A stretch of DNA of 6,969 bases from Deltaproteobacteria bacterium (GTDB lineage: Bacteria > Desulfobacterota > Desulfobulbia > Desulfobulbales > BM004): contig JAFDCT010000214.1 in assembly GCA_019312695.1 (NCBI GenBank), positions 1-6,969 on the forward strand, read 5' to 3'. Shown in pieces: positions 1-6,054 of the stretch. Position numbers and translations under genes: made by a program. The notes beneath the pieces were generated by a model that saw nothing but the letters and a program-made list of their open reading frames with translations, made no database searches and was not told the origin of the DNA. Numbering within the stretch: position 1 is the stretch's first letter; the number at the start of each line of letters is the position of its first letter.

Positions 1-1497
1 ATATCAACGCCTATTCCAAGCGTGAACGAGCCGGTCCGAATGGAAGAGACAGCAGGAGAGGAAGAGGAGGATTTCCAGGTTTTGCCAGTGACTTCAGGCG
101 AGTACCGTCTTCCGAACATCGGTTTGCTTGACAAGATTGAATCCGCCGATAATGAGGTGGACCTGGAGCATTATTATGAGGTAAGCAAAAAACTTGAGGA
201 TAAGCTGCGTGATTTTGGCATCTCAGGCAAAGTTGAGGGGATTTCCCCCGGACCTGTGGTCACAACCTATGAGTTTGCCCCGGCTCCGGGTATCAAAATA
301 ACCCGTATCGTTTCCCTGGCTGATGATCTGGCCATGGGGCTGAAGGCGGAAAGCGTCAGGATAGTTGGCTCAATCCCCGGCAAGGCTGCTCTCGGTATTG
401 AGATACCGAACCCGCAGCGGGAGATCGTTTATATCCGTGATATCATTTCCAGTGAGACATTTAAGAATTCAGCCTCTAAATTGACCTTGGGACTGGGCAA
501 GGATGTTGTGGGCCAGCCGGTTGTCACCGACCTGGCAAAGATGCCGCATCTTCTTATTGCCGGCGCCACAGGTTCCGGCAAAAGCGTCGGTATCAATGCT
601 ATTATCTGTTCAATTCTTTTCAAGGCCACACCGGATGAAGTGCGTTTCCTGCTCATTGATCCAAAGCGCATTGAACTCTCCGGGTATGAAGATATTCCCC
701 ACCTTCTGCATCCGGTGGTCGTGGACCCGAAAATGGCAAACAGGGCCCTACAATGGGCTGTACGGGAAATGGAACGCCGCTATATGCTGCTTGATGAGAT
801 GCGGGTCAAGAGTTTTGCCTCGTATAATAAGGTAGCAGAAGAAAAGCTGCCGCTGATTGTCATTGTTGTTGATGAACTGGCAGACCTGATGATGATCTCC
901 TCCCGCGAAGTTGAAGAATCCATCGCCCGGCTGGCCCAGATGGCCAGGGCTGCCGGCATGCATCTTATCCTGGCGACACAGCGGCCGTCGGTGGATGTCC
1001 TGACCGGCCTGATCAAGGCCAACTTCCCAACCAGGATTTCCTTCAAGGTCTTTTCCAAGGTGGACTCCAGGACCATTCTTGATATGAGCGGGGCCGAGCA
1101 TCTGCTCGGTGATGGTGACTCGCTGTTCATGCCCCCGGGCAAGGCCAGGATGCAGCGCATTCATGGCACCTATATTTCCGAGAAAGAAACCGAGCGGGTC
1201 ATCGACTTTCTGAAGGAGCAGGGTACAGCCCGGTACGATGAATCGGTCCTTGAGGCGGTTGAAGAGGAGAACGGCAATTATAACGGCATAGATGAAGACG
1301 ACTACGATGATAAGTATGATGAGGCCGTGGCCTTGGTCTGTGAAACCGGCCAGGCTTCTATTTCCATGGTGCAGCGGCGGCTGCGGGTAGGATATAACAG
1401 GGCGGCCCGTATGATCGAGATCATGGAAAAAGAAGGTATTGTTGGCCCAAGCGACGGCTCCAAACCCCGGGAAGTCCTGACCCGCAAGAATTATTAA
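1..1497 (+). CDS. ftsK: DNA translocase FtsK/SpoIIIE, C-terminal part (5' end outside window)
   Basis: This is the motor and DNA-reading part of an FtsK/SpoIIIE-type translocase, which pumps double-stranded DNA at the division septum and helps resolve and segregate chromosome termini. The reading frame is open from base 1 to the TAA at 1495-1497 (498 codons seen). The GTG at 22 lies within the open frame and is not the likely start. Counting from base 1, an acidic linker comes first, then the alpha domain. The RecA-like motor has Walker A GATGSGKS at residues 188-195 and Walker B LIVIVVDELADLMM with its Asp at about residue 291. It continues through the family block ATQRPSVDVLTGLIKANFPTR. The last 60 or so residues (nt 1303-1488) form the winged-helix gamma domain, with RRLRVGYNRAARMIE, which in this family reads KOPS/SRS polar sequences and contacts XerD. 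The membrane segments expected at the N terminus would lie left of the window. No strong intrinsic terminator follows. Identification is very secure. Confidence 0.97.
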   Translation: MSTPIPSVNEPVRMEETAGEEEEDFQVLPVTSGEYRLPNIGLLDKIESADNEVDLEHYYEVSKKLEDKLRDFGISGKVEGISPGPVVTTYEFAPAPGIKITRIVSLADDLAMGLKAESVRIVGSIPGKAALGIEIPNPQREIVYIRDIISSETFKNSASKLTLGLGKDVVGQPVVTDLAKMPHLLIAGATGSGKSVGINAIICSILFKATPDEVRFLLIDPKRIELSGYEDIPHLLHPVVVDPKMANRALQWAVREMERRYMLLDEMRVKSFASYNKVAEEKLPLIVIVVDELADLMMISSREVEESIARLAQMARAAGMHLILATQRPSVDVLTGLIKANFPTRISFKVFSKVDSRTILDMSGAEHLLGDGDSLFMPPGKARMQRIHGTYISEKETERVIDFLKEQGTARYDESVLEAVEEENGNYNGIDEDDYDDKYDEAVALVCETGQASISMVQRRLRVGYNRAARMIEIMEKEGIVGPSDGSKPREVLTRKNY

Positions 1498-1661
1498 AGG
1501 GATTTACAGAAAGATAATTGGCTACTGAGACAAGTTGCATTTTAATCTAAATTTTTCTTTCCAATCGTTATATTTCTTAAATTTTTTTCTGAGTTGCGCT
1601 TCATTTTTTCAGCACATTTTTTTGCTTTTTCCCATAAGCTACCAATTAAAAAGTTTTTTTC

Positions 1662-1690
1662 TTGACATTTAATATGTGACAAATTATACA
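1662..1690 (+). promoter_or_regulatory. Probable sigma70 promoter for aprBA
   Basis: A perfect -35 hexamer TTGACA (1662-1667) is followed after exactly 17 nt by TATACA (1685-1690), a five-of-six match to the -10 consensus. Transcription would start near 1697, giving an aprB leader of about 350 nt. The -35 box is preceded by AT-rich DNA with long T-runs, which could act as an UP element or a bend. APS reductase is typically among the most abundant proteins of sulfate reducers, which fits a near-consensus promoter. The hexamers and spacing are seen; promoter use is inferred. Confidence 0.7.
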
Positions 1691-1691
1691 T
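1674..1691. promoter_or_regulatory. Possible operator dyad overlapping the aprBA -10 box
   Basis: ATGT at 1674-1677 and ACAT at 1688-1691 form an 18-bp interrupted dyad (ATGT-N10-ACAT) covering the promoter spacer and the -10 box. A protein bound here would block RNA polymerase. The first half also reads ATGTGAC, resembling a half site of CRP/FNR-family or Rex-type regulators, both known to control sulfate-reduction genes in some Desulfobacterota. The second half does not complete such a site. The arms are short, so chance is a real possibility. Confidence 0.25.
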
Positions 1692-1795
1692 CCGTTGTCG
1701 CAAAAAATGAGTGACGGTTCAGTCAGAATGGCTTACCTGGACGCGAAGAAAAACAGATAGTTAAAAAATTTCATATAGTTGTGTTCAGGGGGCTT

Positions 1796-1830
1796 GGTTT
1801 CCTAGCAGGTAAATGCTGTTTAGGTGGACC
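1796..1830 (+). repeat. Imperfect hairpin in the aprB leader
   Basis: On the transcript, GGT (1796-1798) can pair with ACC (1828-1830), CCT (1801-1803) with AGG (1822-1824), and AGCA (1804-1807) with TGCT (1814-1817) around a GGTAAA loop. A four-base bulge lies on the 3' side. It is one of several foldable segments in the leader and has no T-run after it, so it is not a terminator. Pairing was done by eye. Confidence 0.35.
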
Positions 1831-1843
1831 AGTAAAAAACACA

Positions 1844-1906
1844 AGTTTGTACCCGGCATTTAAAGAATAGGCCGTTTTTTCTGCAAAAAATTGCCGGGCA
1901 TAAATT
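1844..1906 (+). repeat. Long interrupted stem-loop in the aprB leader
   Basis: CCCGGCA (1852-1858) is exactly complementary to TGCCGGG (1892-1898). Outside this, 1844-1850 pairs with 1900-1906 using two G-U pairs, after a single A-C mismatch. Inside, six T (1875-1880) and six A (1885-1890) enclose a CTGC tetraloop, so the whole can fold as one long hairpin with a 16-nt bulge (1859-1874) on the 5' side. This is the strongest RNA structure in the leader. It lies about 140 nt before the aprB start and has no terminal T-run. It could protect the 5' end of the message or be part of a cis-regulatory RNA; neither is shown. Confidence 0.45.
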
Positions 1907-1949
1907 CAAGTGAGTATTCAGGCTGATTCGGCAAGGCGGAGTTATGCTG

Positions 1950-1969
1950 TCAGGGTTGAATCAACCTGA
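1950..1969. repeat. Near-perfect palindrome upstream of aprB
   Basis: The arms TCAGG+TTGA and TCAA+CCTGA are exact reverse complements, interrupted by one extra G at 1955 and a central A at 1960. Read another way, GGTTGA and TCAACC form an uninterrupted 6-bp dyad around the central A. A one-base centre is too tight for a stable RNA hairpin loop, so a dimeric DNA-binding protein site is the likelier reading. It lies well downstream of the predicted promoter, where a bound protein would act as a roadblock or serve a second promoter. Confidence 0.4.
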
Positions 1970-1991
1970 TTTTAGTATAGAGTAACAAATG

Positions 1992-2021
1992 GGTTTCGTC
2001 GTGCGCGAAACCGTAAAGGTT
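1992..2021 (+). promoter_or_regulatory. Two overlapping hairpins just before the aprB ribosome binding site
   Basis: GGTTTCG (1992-1998) pairs perfectly with CGAAACC (2006-2012) across a 7-nt loop. The last four bases of that arm (AACC, 2009-2012) can instead pair with GGTT at 2018-2021 around GTAAA. The two pairings exclude each other, and the second ends 10 nt before AGGAGGT. The 7-bp hairpin is clearly stronger. The arrangement could influence translation or mRNA stability of aprB, though neither stem covers the ribosome binding site itself. Confidence 0.35.
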
Positions 2022-2044
2022 AATCTTTTTGAGGAGGTAAGTTA

Positions 2045-2479
2045 ATGCCAAGCTACGTAGATCCTGAAAAGTGTGATGGTTGTAAAGGCGGTGACAAAAC
2101 AGCCTGCATGTACATCTGCCCCAATGACCTGATGGTCTTGAATAAGGAAGAGATGAAGGCTTACAATCAGGAACCGGATGCCTGCTGGGAATGCTACTCA
2201 TGCGTGAAAATTTGTCCGCAGGGCGCGATCTTTGTCCGGGGTTACAATGACTTTGTACCCATGGGCGGCCAGGTACATCCTATGAGAAGTTCCGATTCCA
2301 TTATGTGGACCGTCAAATTCCGTAACGGCAATATGAAGCGGTTTAAATTCCCCATCCGGACAACGGCTGAGGGTGCTGCCAATGCCTATCTTGATTTGAA
2401 ATGTGACAACCTGGACGATGAGAAGCTTTCCACCGAGAAAGATCTGCCGAGTCCTGATCCGGCGAAATTGGCTAAGTAA
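2045..2479 (+). CDS. aprB: Dissimilatory adenylylsulfate reductase, beta subunit (two [4Fe-4S] clusters)
   Basis: AprB is the electron-entry subunit of cytoplasmic APS reductase and passes electrons through two [4Fe-4S] clusters to the FAD in AprA. The 144-residue product has a ferredoxin-like N-terminal half with eight cysteines: C10, C13, C21 and C25, then C47, C50, C53 and C57, the last followed by Pro. Trp48, next to C47, matches the Trp (B48) of the Archaeoglobus enzyme that sits between cluster and FAD. The rest (about residues 64-144) is the AprB-specific beta-sheet region and a C-terminal tail that wraps AprA in known structures. The length is normal for the family. The ATG is set by AGGAGGT at 2032-2038 with a 6-nt gap. 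aprA follows after 46 nt, so the two are surely cotranscribed. The only odd feature is the long, structured leader. Confidence 0.97.
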   Translation: MPSYVDPEKCDGCKGGDKTACMYICPNDLMVLNKEEMKAYNQEPDACWECYSCVKICPQGAIFVRGYNDFVPMGGQVHPMRSSDSIMWTVKFRNGNMKRFKFPIRTTAEGAANAYLDLKCDNLDDEKLSTEKDLPSPDPAKLAK

Positions 2480-2525
2480 TTATTAGAGCAAGAAAACTCA
2501 TATAATTTTTTAAGGAGGAATCAAT

Positions 2526-4541
2526 ATGGCGTTACCTAATAAGCCGCTGGGCGAATTGCCCGCCGTAGCAAATCCCGAAATCGCAGAACATGAATGTGAT
2601 GTTCTCATCGTAGGTGGAGGTATGGCTGCCTGCGGTACTGCATTTGAGATCAAAAAATGGGCCCCTGCCGATATGAAAATCATCCTGGTTGACAAGGCTT
2701 CCATGGAGCGTTCCGGCGCTGTTGCCCAAGGCCTTTCAGCCATCAACACCTATATCGGTGAAAACCCGATTGAAAATTACGTTAAAATGGTGCGTAACGA
2801 CCTCATGGGCGTTGTTCGCGAAGACTTGATCTACGATCTTGGCCGCCACGTTGATGATTCCGTTCATCTCTTCGAGGAATGGGGTCTGCCGGTCTGGAAG
2901 ATCGCTGATGACGGCTCCAACCTTGACGGTTCAAAGCCTGCTCCGAAGCTGACAGAAGGCGGCAAACCGGTTCGTACAGGAAAATGGCAGATCATGATCA
3001 ATGGCGAGTCCTACAAGTGCATCGTTGCCGAGCCGGCCAAAACTGCTCTTGGCGAAGAGAACTGCATGGAGCGTGTTTTCATCGTGAAACTGCTTCTTGA
3101 CAAGAATACTCCGAACAAGATTGCCGGCGCAGTCGGCTTCTCCACCCGTGAGAACAAGGTGCATGTCTTCAAATGCAAGACCATGGTCGTAGCCTGCGGC
3201 GGTGCTGTGAATATCTTCCGTCCGCGTTCAACCGGTGAGGGTAAAGGCCGCGCCTGGTACCCGGTATGGAATGCCGGTTCCACCTACACCATGTGCGCCC
3301 AGGTCGGTGCTACCCTGACCATGATGGAAAACCGCTTCACGCCTGCCCGTTTCAAAGACGGTTACGGTCCCGTTGGTGCATGGTTCCTGCTTTTCAAAGC
3401 TAAAGTACAGAACGGCCTTGGTGAGTTCTATGCCAACAGCGATGCAGTTAAAGATGAACTCGAAAAATTCATGCCGTACGGTGCCTCTGCTGTTACCCCG
3501 ACCTGTCTGCGTAACCACCTGATGCTCAACGAGCTGAAGGCCGGCCGCGGCCCGATCTACATGGCAACAGACGTAGCTCTGAATGCCTTCCTTGATGCTG
3601 CACGTGCATCAGGGAAAGATGAAAAAGAAGTAAAGAAATTCTGGAAGCACCTCGAGTCCGAGGCCTGGGAAGACTTCCTTGACATGTCAGTGGGCCAGGC
3701 CGGTCTGTGGGCCGGTATGAATATCGAGCCTGAGAATGTCGGGTCCGAGATCATGCCAACCGAACCGTACATGTTGGGATCCCATTCCGGCTGCTGTGGC
3801 ATCTGGGTTTCCGGTCCTGAAGAGGACTGGGTGCCAACCATTGACGGTCCACGATCCCATCAGTACAAGTGGGGTTATAACCGCATGACCACAGTTGACG
3901 GTCTGTTCACCGCCGGCGACGGCGTTGGCGCTTCCGGTCATAAGTTCTCTTCCGGTTCCCATGCAGAGGGTCGTATTGTTGCCAAGCAGATGGTTAAGTA
4001 CTGCCGTGATAATGCAGGCTTCACCCCTGAACTGAAGCAGACCGCCCAGGAGCTTGCCGATGAGATCTACGCTCCAGTTAAGCGTTACCTTGAGCATGTC
4101 GGCAAATCGACCGCTGCTGATGTTAACCCGAACTACTGCAAACCTGCAGGTCTGATGATGCGTCTCATGAAGGCTACCGACGAGTATGGTGGTGGTGTTG
4201 CTACCTACTACATGACTTCCGGTAAGCTGCTCAACATCTGCCTTGATCTTCTGCAGATGATGCGTGAAGATGCTGAACTGATGGCAGCCGGCGACCTGCA
4301 TGAGCTCATGAGGGCCTGGGAAAACTATCACCGCATCTGGTGTGTTGAGACCCATATCCGCCATATCGAGTTCAGGAAAGAGAGCCGTTATCCCGGTTTC
4401 TATTACAGGTCTGACTACCCGACTTGTGATGATGAGAACTGGAAGGTCTTCGTCAACTCCACTTTTGATCCTGAGACCAAAGAGTGGAAGTGTGAGAAGG
4501 TCAACTGCGTTAATATCATTGAAACCGATCCGTGGATTTAA
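2526..4541 (+). CDS. aprA: Dissimilatory adenylylsulfate reductase, alpha subunit (FAD)
   Basis: AprA is the catalytic flavoprotein that reduces APS to sulfite and AMP, or runs in reverse in sulfur oxidation. The 671-residue product belongs to the fumarate reductase/succinate dehydrogenase flavoprotein superfamily. The N terminus carries the dinucleotide-binding motif GGGMAA (residues 30-35) in CDVLIVGGGMAACG. The FAD-contacting stretch ERSGAVAQGLSAIN follows at 61-74, and the late FAD motif GLFTAGDGVGASGHKFSSGS at 459-478. Asn74, Arg270 (in MENRFTPARF) and His420 (in GSHSGCCGIW) probably correspond to the substrate-binding Asn74, Arg265 and His398 of the Archaeoglobus enzyme, by motif context rather than alignment. 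The C terminus, ending DPWI, is complete. The ribosome binding site AAGGAGGA (2512-2519) fixes the ATG. No truncation or frameshift is seen. An intrinsic terminator lies about 70 nt after the stop codon. Direction of catalysis in vivo cannot be read from sequence. Confidence 0.98.
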   Translation: MALPNKPLGELPAVANPEIAEHECDVLIVGGGMAACGTAFEIKKWAPADMKIILVDKASMERSGAVAQGLSAINTYIGENPIENYVKMVRNDLMGVVREDLIYDLGRHVDDSVHLFEEWGLPVWKIADDGSNLDGSKPAPKLTEGGKPVRTGKWQIMINGESYKCIVAEPAKTALGEENCMERVFIVKLLLDKNTPNKIAGAVGFSTRENKVHVFKCKTMVVACGGAVNIFRPRSTGEGKGRAWYPVWNAGSTYTMCAQVGATLTMMENRFTPARFKDGYGPVGAWFLLFKAKVQNGLGEFYANSDAVKDELEKFMPYGASAVTPTCLRNHLMLNELKAGRGPIYMATDVALNAFLDAARASGKDEKEVKKFWKHLESEAWEDFLDMSVGQAGLWAGMNIEPENVGSEIMPTEPYMLGSHSGCCGIWVSGPEEDWVPTIDGPRSHQYKWGYNRMTTVDGLFTAGDGVGASGHKFSSGSHAEGRIVAKQMVKYCRDNAGFTPELKQTAQELADEIYAPVKRYLEHVGKSTAADVNPNYCKPAGLMMRLMKATDEYGGGVATYYMTSGKLLNICLDLLQMMREDAELMAAGDLHELMRAWENYHRIWCVETHIRHIEFRKESRYPGFYYRSDYPTCDDENWKVFVNSTFDPETKEWKCEKVNCVNIIETDPWI

Positions 4542-4552
4542 ATTTTCTGCGA

Positions 4553-4586
4553 GGATCAAGCATTACCTGTTAACAGGGCAAGATCC
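4553..4586. repeat. Nested palindrome just after aprA
   Basis: CCTGTTAACAGG (4566-4577) is a perfect 12-bp palindrome. It is flanked by a second pair of arms, GGATC (4553-4557) and GATCC (4582-4586), with unequal spacers of 8 and 4 nt. On RNA it could form a CCTG/CAGG stem with a TTAA loop. On DNA it looks like a dimer binding site. It lies between the aprA stop and the terminator, so it could also be a 3' mRNA-stability element. Confidence 0.4.
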
Positions 4587-4608
4587 CTATGTAGAGAAAG
4601 ATGAAAAC

Positions 4609-4646
4609 AAATCTCCAGGCGCCGGCAGCGGTGCCTGGAGATTTTT
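4609..4646 (+). terminator. Intrinsic (Rho-independent) terminator after aprA
   Basis: AAATCTCCAGGC (4609-4620) is exactly complementary to GCCTGGAGATTT (4633-4644). The stem extends by a G-U and two G-C pairs to about 15 bp around a GGCAGC loop (4624-4629). The T-run 4642-4646 (TTTTT, then C) begins in the last stem pairs. Placed about 70 nt after aprA and about 150 nt before qmoA, it should end or reduce aprBA transcription before the qmo genes. This would give more apr than qmo transcript, or separate transcription units. Confidence 0.88.
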
Positions 4647-4678
4647 CTATACCTGGGACTTTGGGTTGGTTGCGTTGG

Positions 4679-4708
4679 TTGAGATGGCTTGTTAAAGCTT
4701 GATACCAT
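4679..4708 (+). promoter_or_regulatory. Weak candidate promoter for qmo
   Basis: Because a terminator precedes it, qmoA may need its own promoter. The best fit seen is TTGAGA (4679-4684), 18 nt, then TACCAT (4703-4708). It has good -35 and fair -10 agreement and would leave a leader of roughly 80 nt. A second -35-like TTGATA lies at 4699-4704 without a good -10. Just upstream (about 4662-4684) is a GT-rich stretch with an imperfectly repeated GTTGGTTG. Evidence is weak; read-through from aprBA is an alternative. Confidence 0.3.
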
Positions 4709-4792
4709 TGCAAATACCCTGTAGGAAGCACAAACCGTTTGAACCAAAATAATCAACCCGTGAATTACTAAAAATATGAATGGAGGAATGGC

Positions 4793-6049
4793 ATGACAGA
4801 CGAACACACACCTGTGAGCGGCGGCATTTTAGTCGTTGGCGGCGGCATTAGCGGCCTGACGGCTGCGTTGGAAGCCGCAGAGGTAGGGACTGATGTTTTT
4901 CTGGTAGAAAAAAATCCCTATCTGGGCGGCCGGGTAGCGCAGCTGAATCAGTATTTCCCGAAACTTTGCCCCCCATCCTGTGGCCTTGAGATCAACTTCA
5001 AGCGCATTAAGAACAACCGGAGAATACGGGTATATCCCATGACCGAGGTAAAAAATGTTTCCGGTTCTGCCGGCAACTACCAGGTGAGCCTGGAAACCAA
5101 GCCACGGTTTGTAAATAACAACTGCACCTGCTGCAATGCCTGTGTTGAAGTATGTCCCGAGGAGCGCGATAATGCATTCAACTTCAACATGGACAAGACC
5201 AAGGCGATCTATAAGCCCCATGACATGGCATTTCCCATGAAATACGCCATTGACATGGATGCCTGCACCAAGTGCGGCAAATGCATTGAAGCCTGCAAGT
5301 ATGAAGCTATTGACCTGGATATGGATACCAAGAGTTTCACCCTTGACGTGGCTTCCATTGTCTGGGCAACCGGCTGGAACCCCTATGATGCAACTAAGAT
5401 GGATAACCTTAAGTTCGGTCAGTCCAACGCTATCATCACCAACATGATGATGGAAAGGCTGTCCGCCCCTAACGGACCAACCGAGGGAAAGATCCTGCGC
5501 CCCGGTGACAACAAGGAGCCGGAGAGTTTTGCCTTTGTGCAGTGTGCAGGTTCCCGTGATGAGAATCATCTCGAATATTGCTCCTATATTTGCTGCATGG
5601 CAAGCCTTAAACAGGTTAATTATATCAGGGAGCGTTATCCTGAAGCAAAAATATCCGTTTATTACATTGATCTGCGGACCCCCGGGAAATACGAGAAGTT
5701 CCGCGAGAAACTGCTTGCTGATGAAAAGATATCTTTCATCAAAGGCAAGGTTGCTGACATTATTCCTGAAACAGACGGCGGCGTCACCGTGGTTGCGGAA
5801 AATGCGGTTACCGGTGAAAAGGTTCAGGAAAAGGTTGACATGGCAATTCTGGCAACCGGCATGGCCCCTGCCATCCAGCCCGAAGGTGCATCTCTCGGTT
5901 TGCAGATGGATAACAGCGGTTTTCTGCTTGGGGATGCCGATGCAGGCATGATCGCGGCCGGCTGTGCCAAGAAAGCTGCCGACGTAGTGACCAGTAACCA
6001 GAGCGCGACTGCCGCAGCTCTTAAAGCCATTCAAGTGTTGAGGAGGTAA
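4793..6049 (+). CDS. qmoA: Quinone-interacting membrane-bound oxidoreductase subunit QmoA (HdrA-like flavoprotein)
   Basis: QmoA is a cytoplasmic FAD subunit of the QmoABC complex, which links the menaquinone pool to AprBA and is related to heterodisulfide reductase subunit HdrA. The 418-residue length fits QmoA, which is shorter than HdrA and QmoB. The N terminus has the Rossmann motif GGGISG (16-21) and an acidic strand end, FLVEKNPYLGGR. C59 and C63 (CPPSC) follow. A ferredoxin-like insert carries two [4Fe-4S] motifs: C111/C113/C114-C117-C121-Pro, then C158-C161-C164-C168. The HdrA-like FVQCAGSRDENHLEYCSYICC lies at 248-268 and a second flavin-binding ATGMAP at 354-359. GGAGGA at 4782-4787 supports the ATG at 4793; an ATG at 4788 is out of frame. 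qmoB starts 5 nt after the stop. No signal peptide or membrane segment is visible, so it reaches the membrane through QmoC. One cluster motif has an extra adjacent cysteine. Confidence 0.95.
   Translation: MTDEHTPVSGGILVVGGGISGLTAALEAAEVGTDVFLVEKNPYLGGRVAQLNQYFPKLCPPSCGLEINFKRIKNNRRIRVYPMTEVKNVSGSAGNYQVSLETKPRFVNNNCTCCNACVEVCPEERDNAFNFNMDKTKAIYKPHDMAFPMKYAIDMDACTKCGKCIEACKYEAIDLDMDTKSFTLDVASIVWATGWNPYDATKMDNLKFGQSNAIITNMMMERLSAPNGPTEGKILRPGDNKEPESFAFVQCAGSRDENHLEYCSYICCMASLKQVNYIRERYPEAKISVYYIDLRTPGKYEKFREKLLADEKISFIKGKVADIIPETDGGVTVVAENAVTGEKVQEKVDMAILATGMAPAIQPEGASLGLQMDNSGFLLGDADAGMIAAGCAKKAADVVTSNQSATAAALKAIQVLRR
6041..6047 (+). promoter_or_regulatory. qmoB ribosome binding site embedded in the qmoA 3' end
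   Basis: AGGAGGT spans the last two codons of qmoA (AGG AGG, Arg417-Arg418) and the first base of its TAA stop, 7 nt before the qmoB ATG. The terminal Arg-Arg of QmoA is therefore specified by a ribosome binding site. Ribosomes finishing qmoA sit directly over it, so translational coupling of the two subunits is likely. Confidence 0.85.
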
Positions 6050-6054
6050 GGTCA

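Larger units (their letters stand above)
1498..2044. other. Long AT-rich intergenic region between ftsK and aprB
   Basis: These 547 nt contain no convincing gene on either strand. The left part (about 1540-1661) is strongly T-rich on the + strand, with T-runs at 1552-1556, 1582-1588, 1604-1609, 1617-1623, 1626-1630 and 1654-1660. The middle carries a near-consensus promoter. The right part, which would be the aprB leader, has several inverted repeats and then the ribosome binding site AGGAGGT at 2032-2038. No GC-rich hairpin with a T-run was found just after ftsK, so where ftsK transcription ends is unclear. The only short + strand frame noted is 17 codons at 1707-1760, with no ribosome binding site. 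Confidence 0.8.

Noticed and set aside
1498..1560. Search for an ftsK terminator
   Set aside because: Only short AT-rich complementarities (for example ATTGG with CCAAT) were found. The T-runs lack a preceding GC-rich stem, so no terminator is called.
1707..1760. A 17-codon frame (MSDGSVRMAYLDAKKNR) about 10 nt after the predicted apr transcription start, a possible leader peptide
   Set aside because: It has no ribosome binding site, no run of regulatory codons such as Cys or Met, and no attenuator hairpin with T-run after it. A frame this short is expected by chance.
1950..2201. A minus-strand 83-codon frame overlapping the aprB start and leader
   Set aside because: It starts inside aprB, has no visible ribosome binding site or domain, and crosses the aprB translation signals.
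3687..4559. A 290-codon antisense open frame opposite the end of aprA
   Set aside because: It has the same codon-register artefact as the frame opposite qmoA. No recognisable domain was seen, and the sense gene is certain.
4556..4807. A minus-strand 83-codon frame across the aprA-qmoA gap with a hydrophobic start
   Set aside because: It starts at a GTG inside qmoA without a Shine-Dalgarno and runs through the terminator hairpin. The hydrophobic stretch is the chance reading of AT-rich intergenic DNA.
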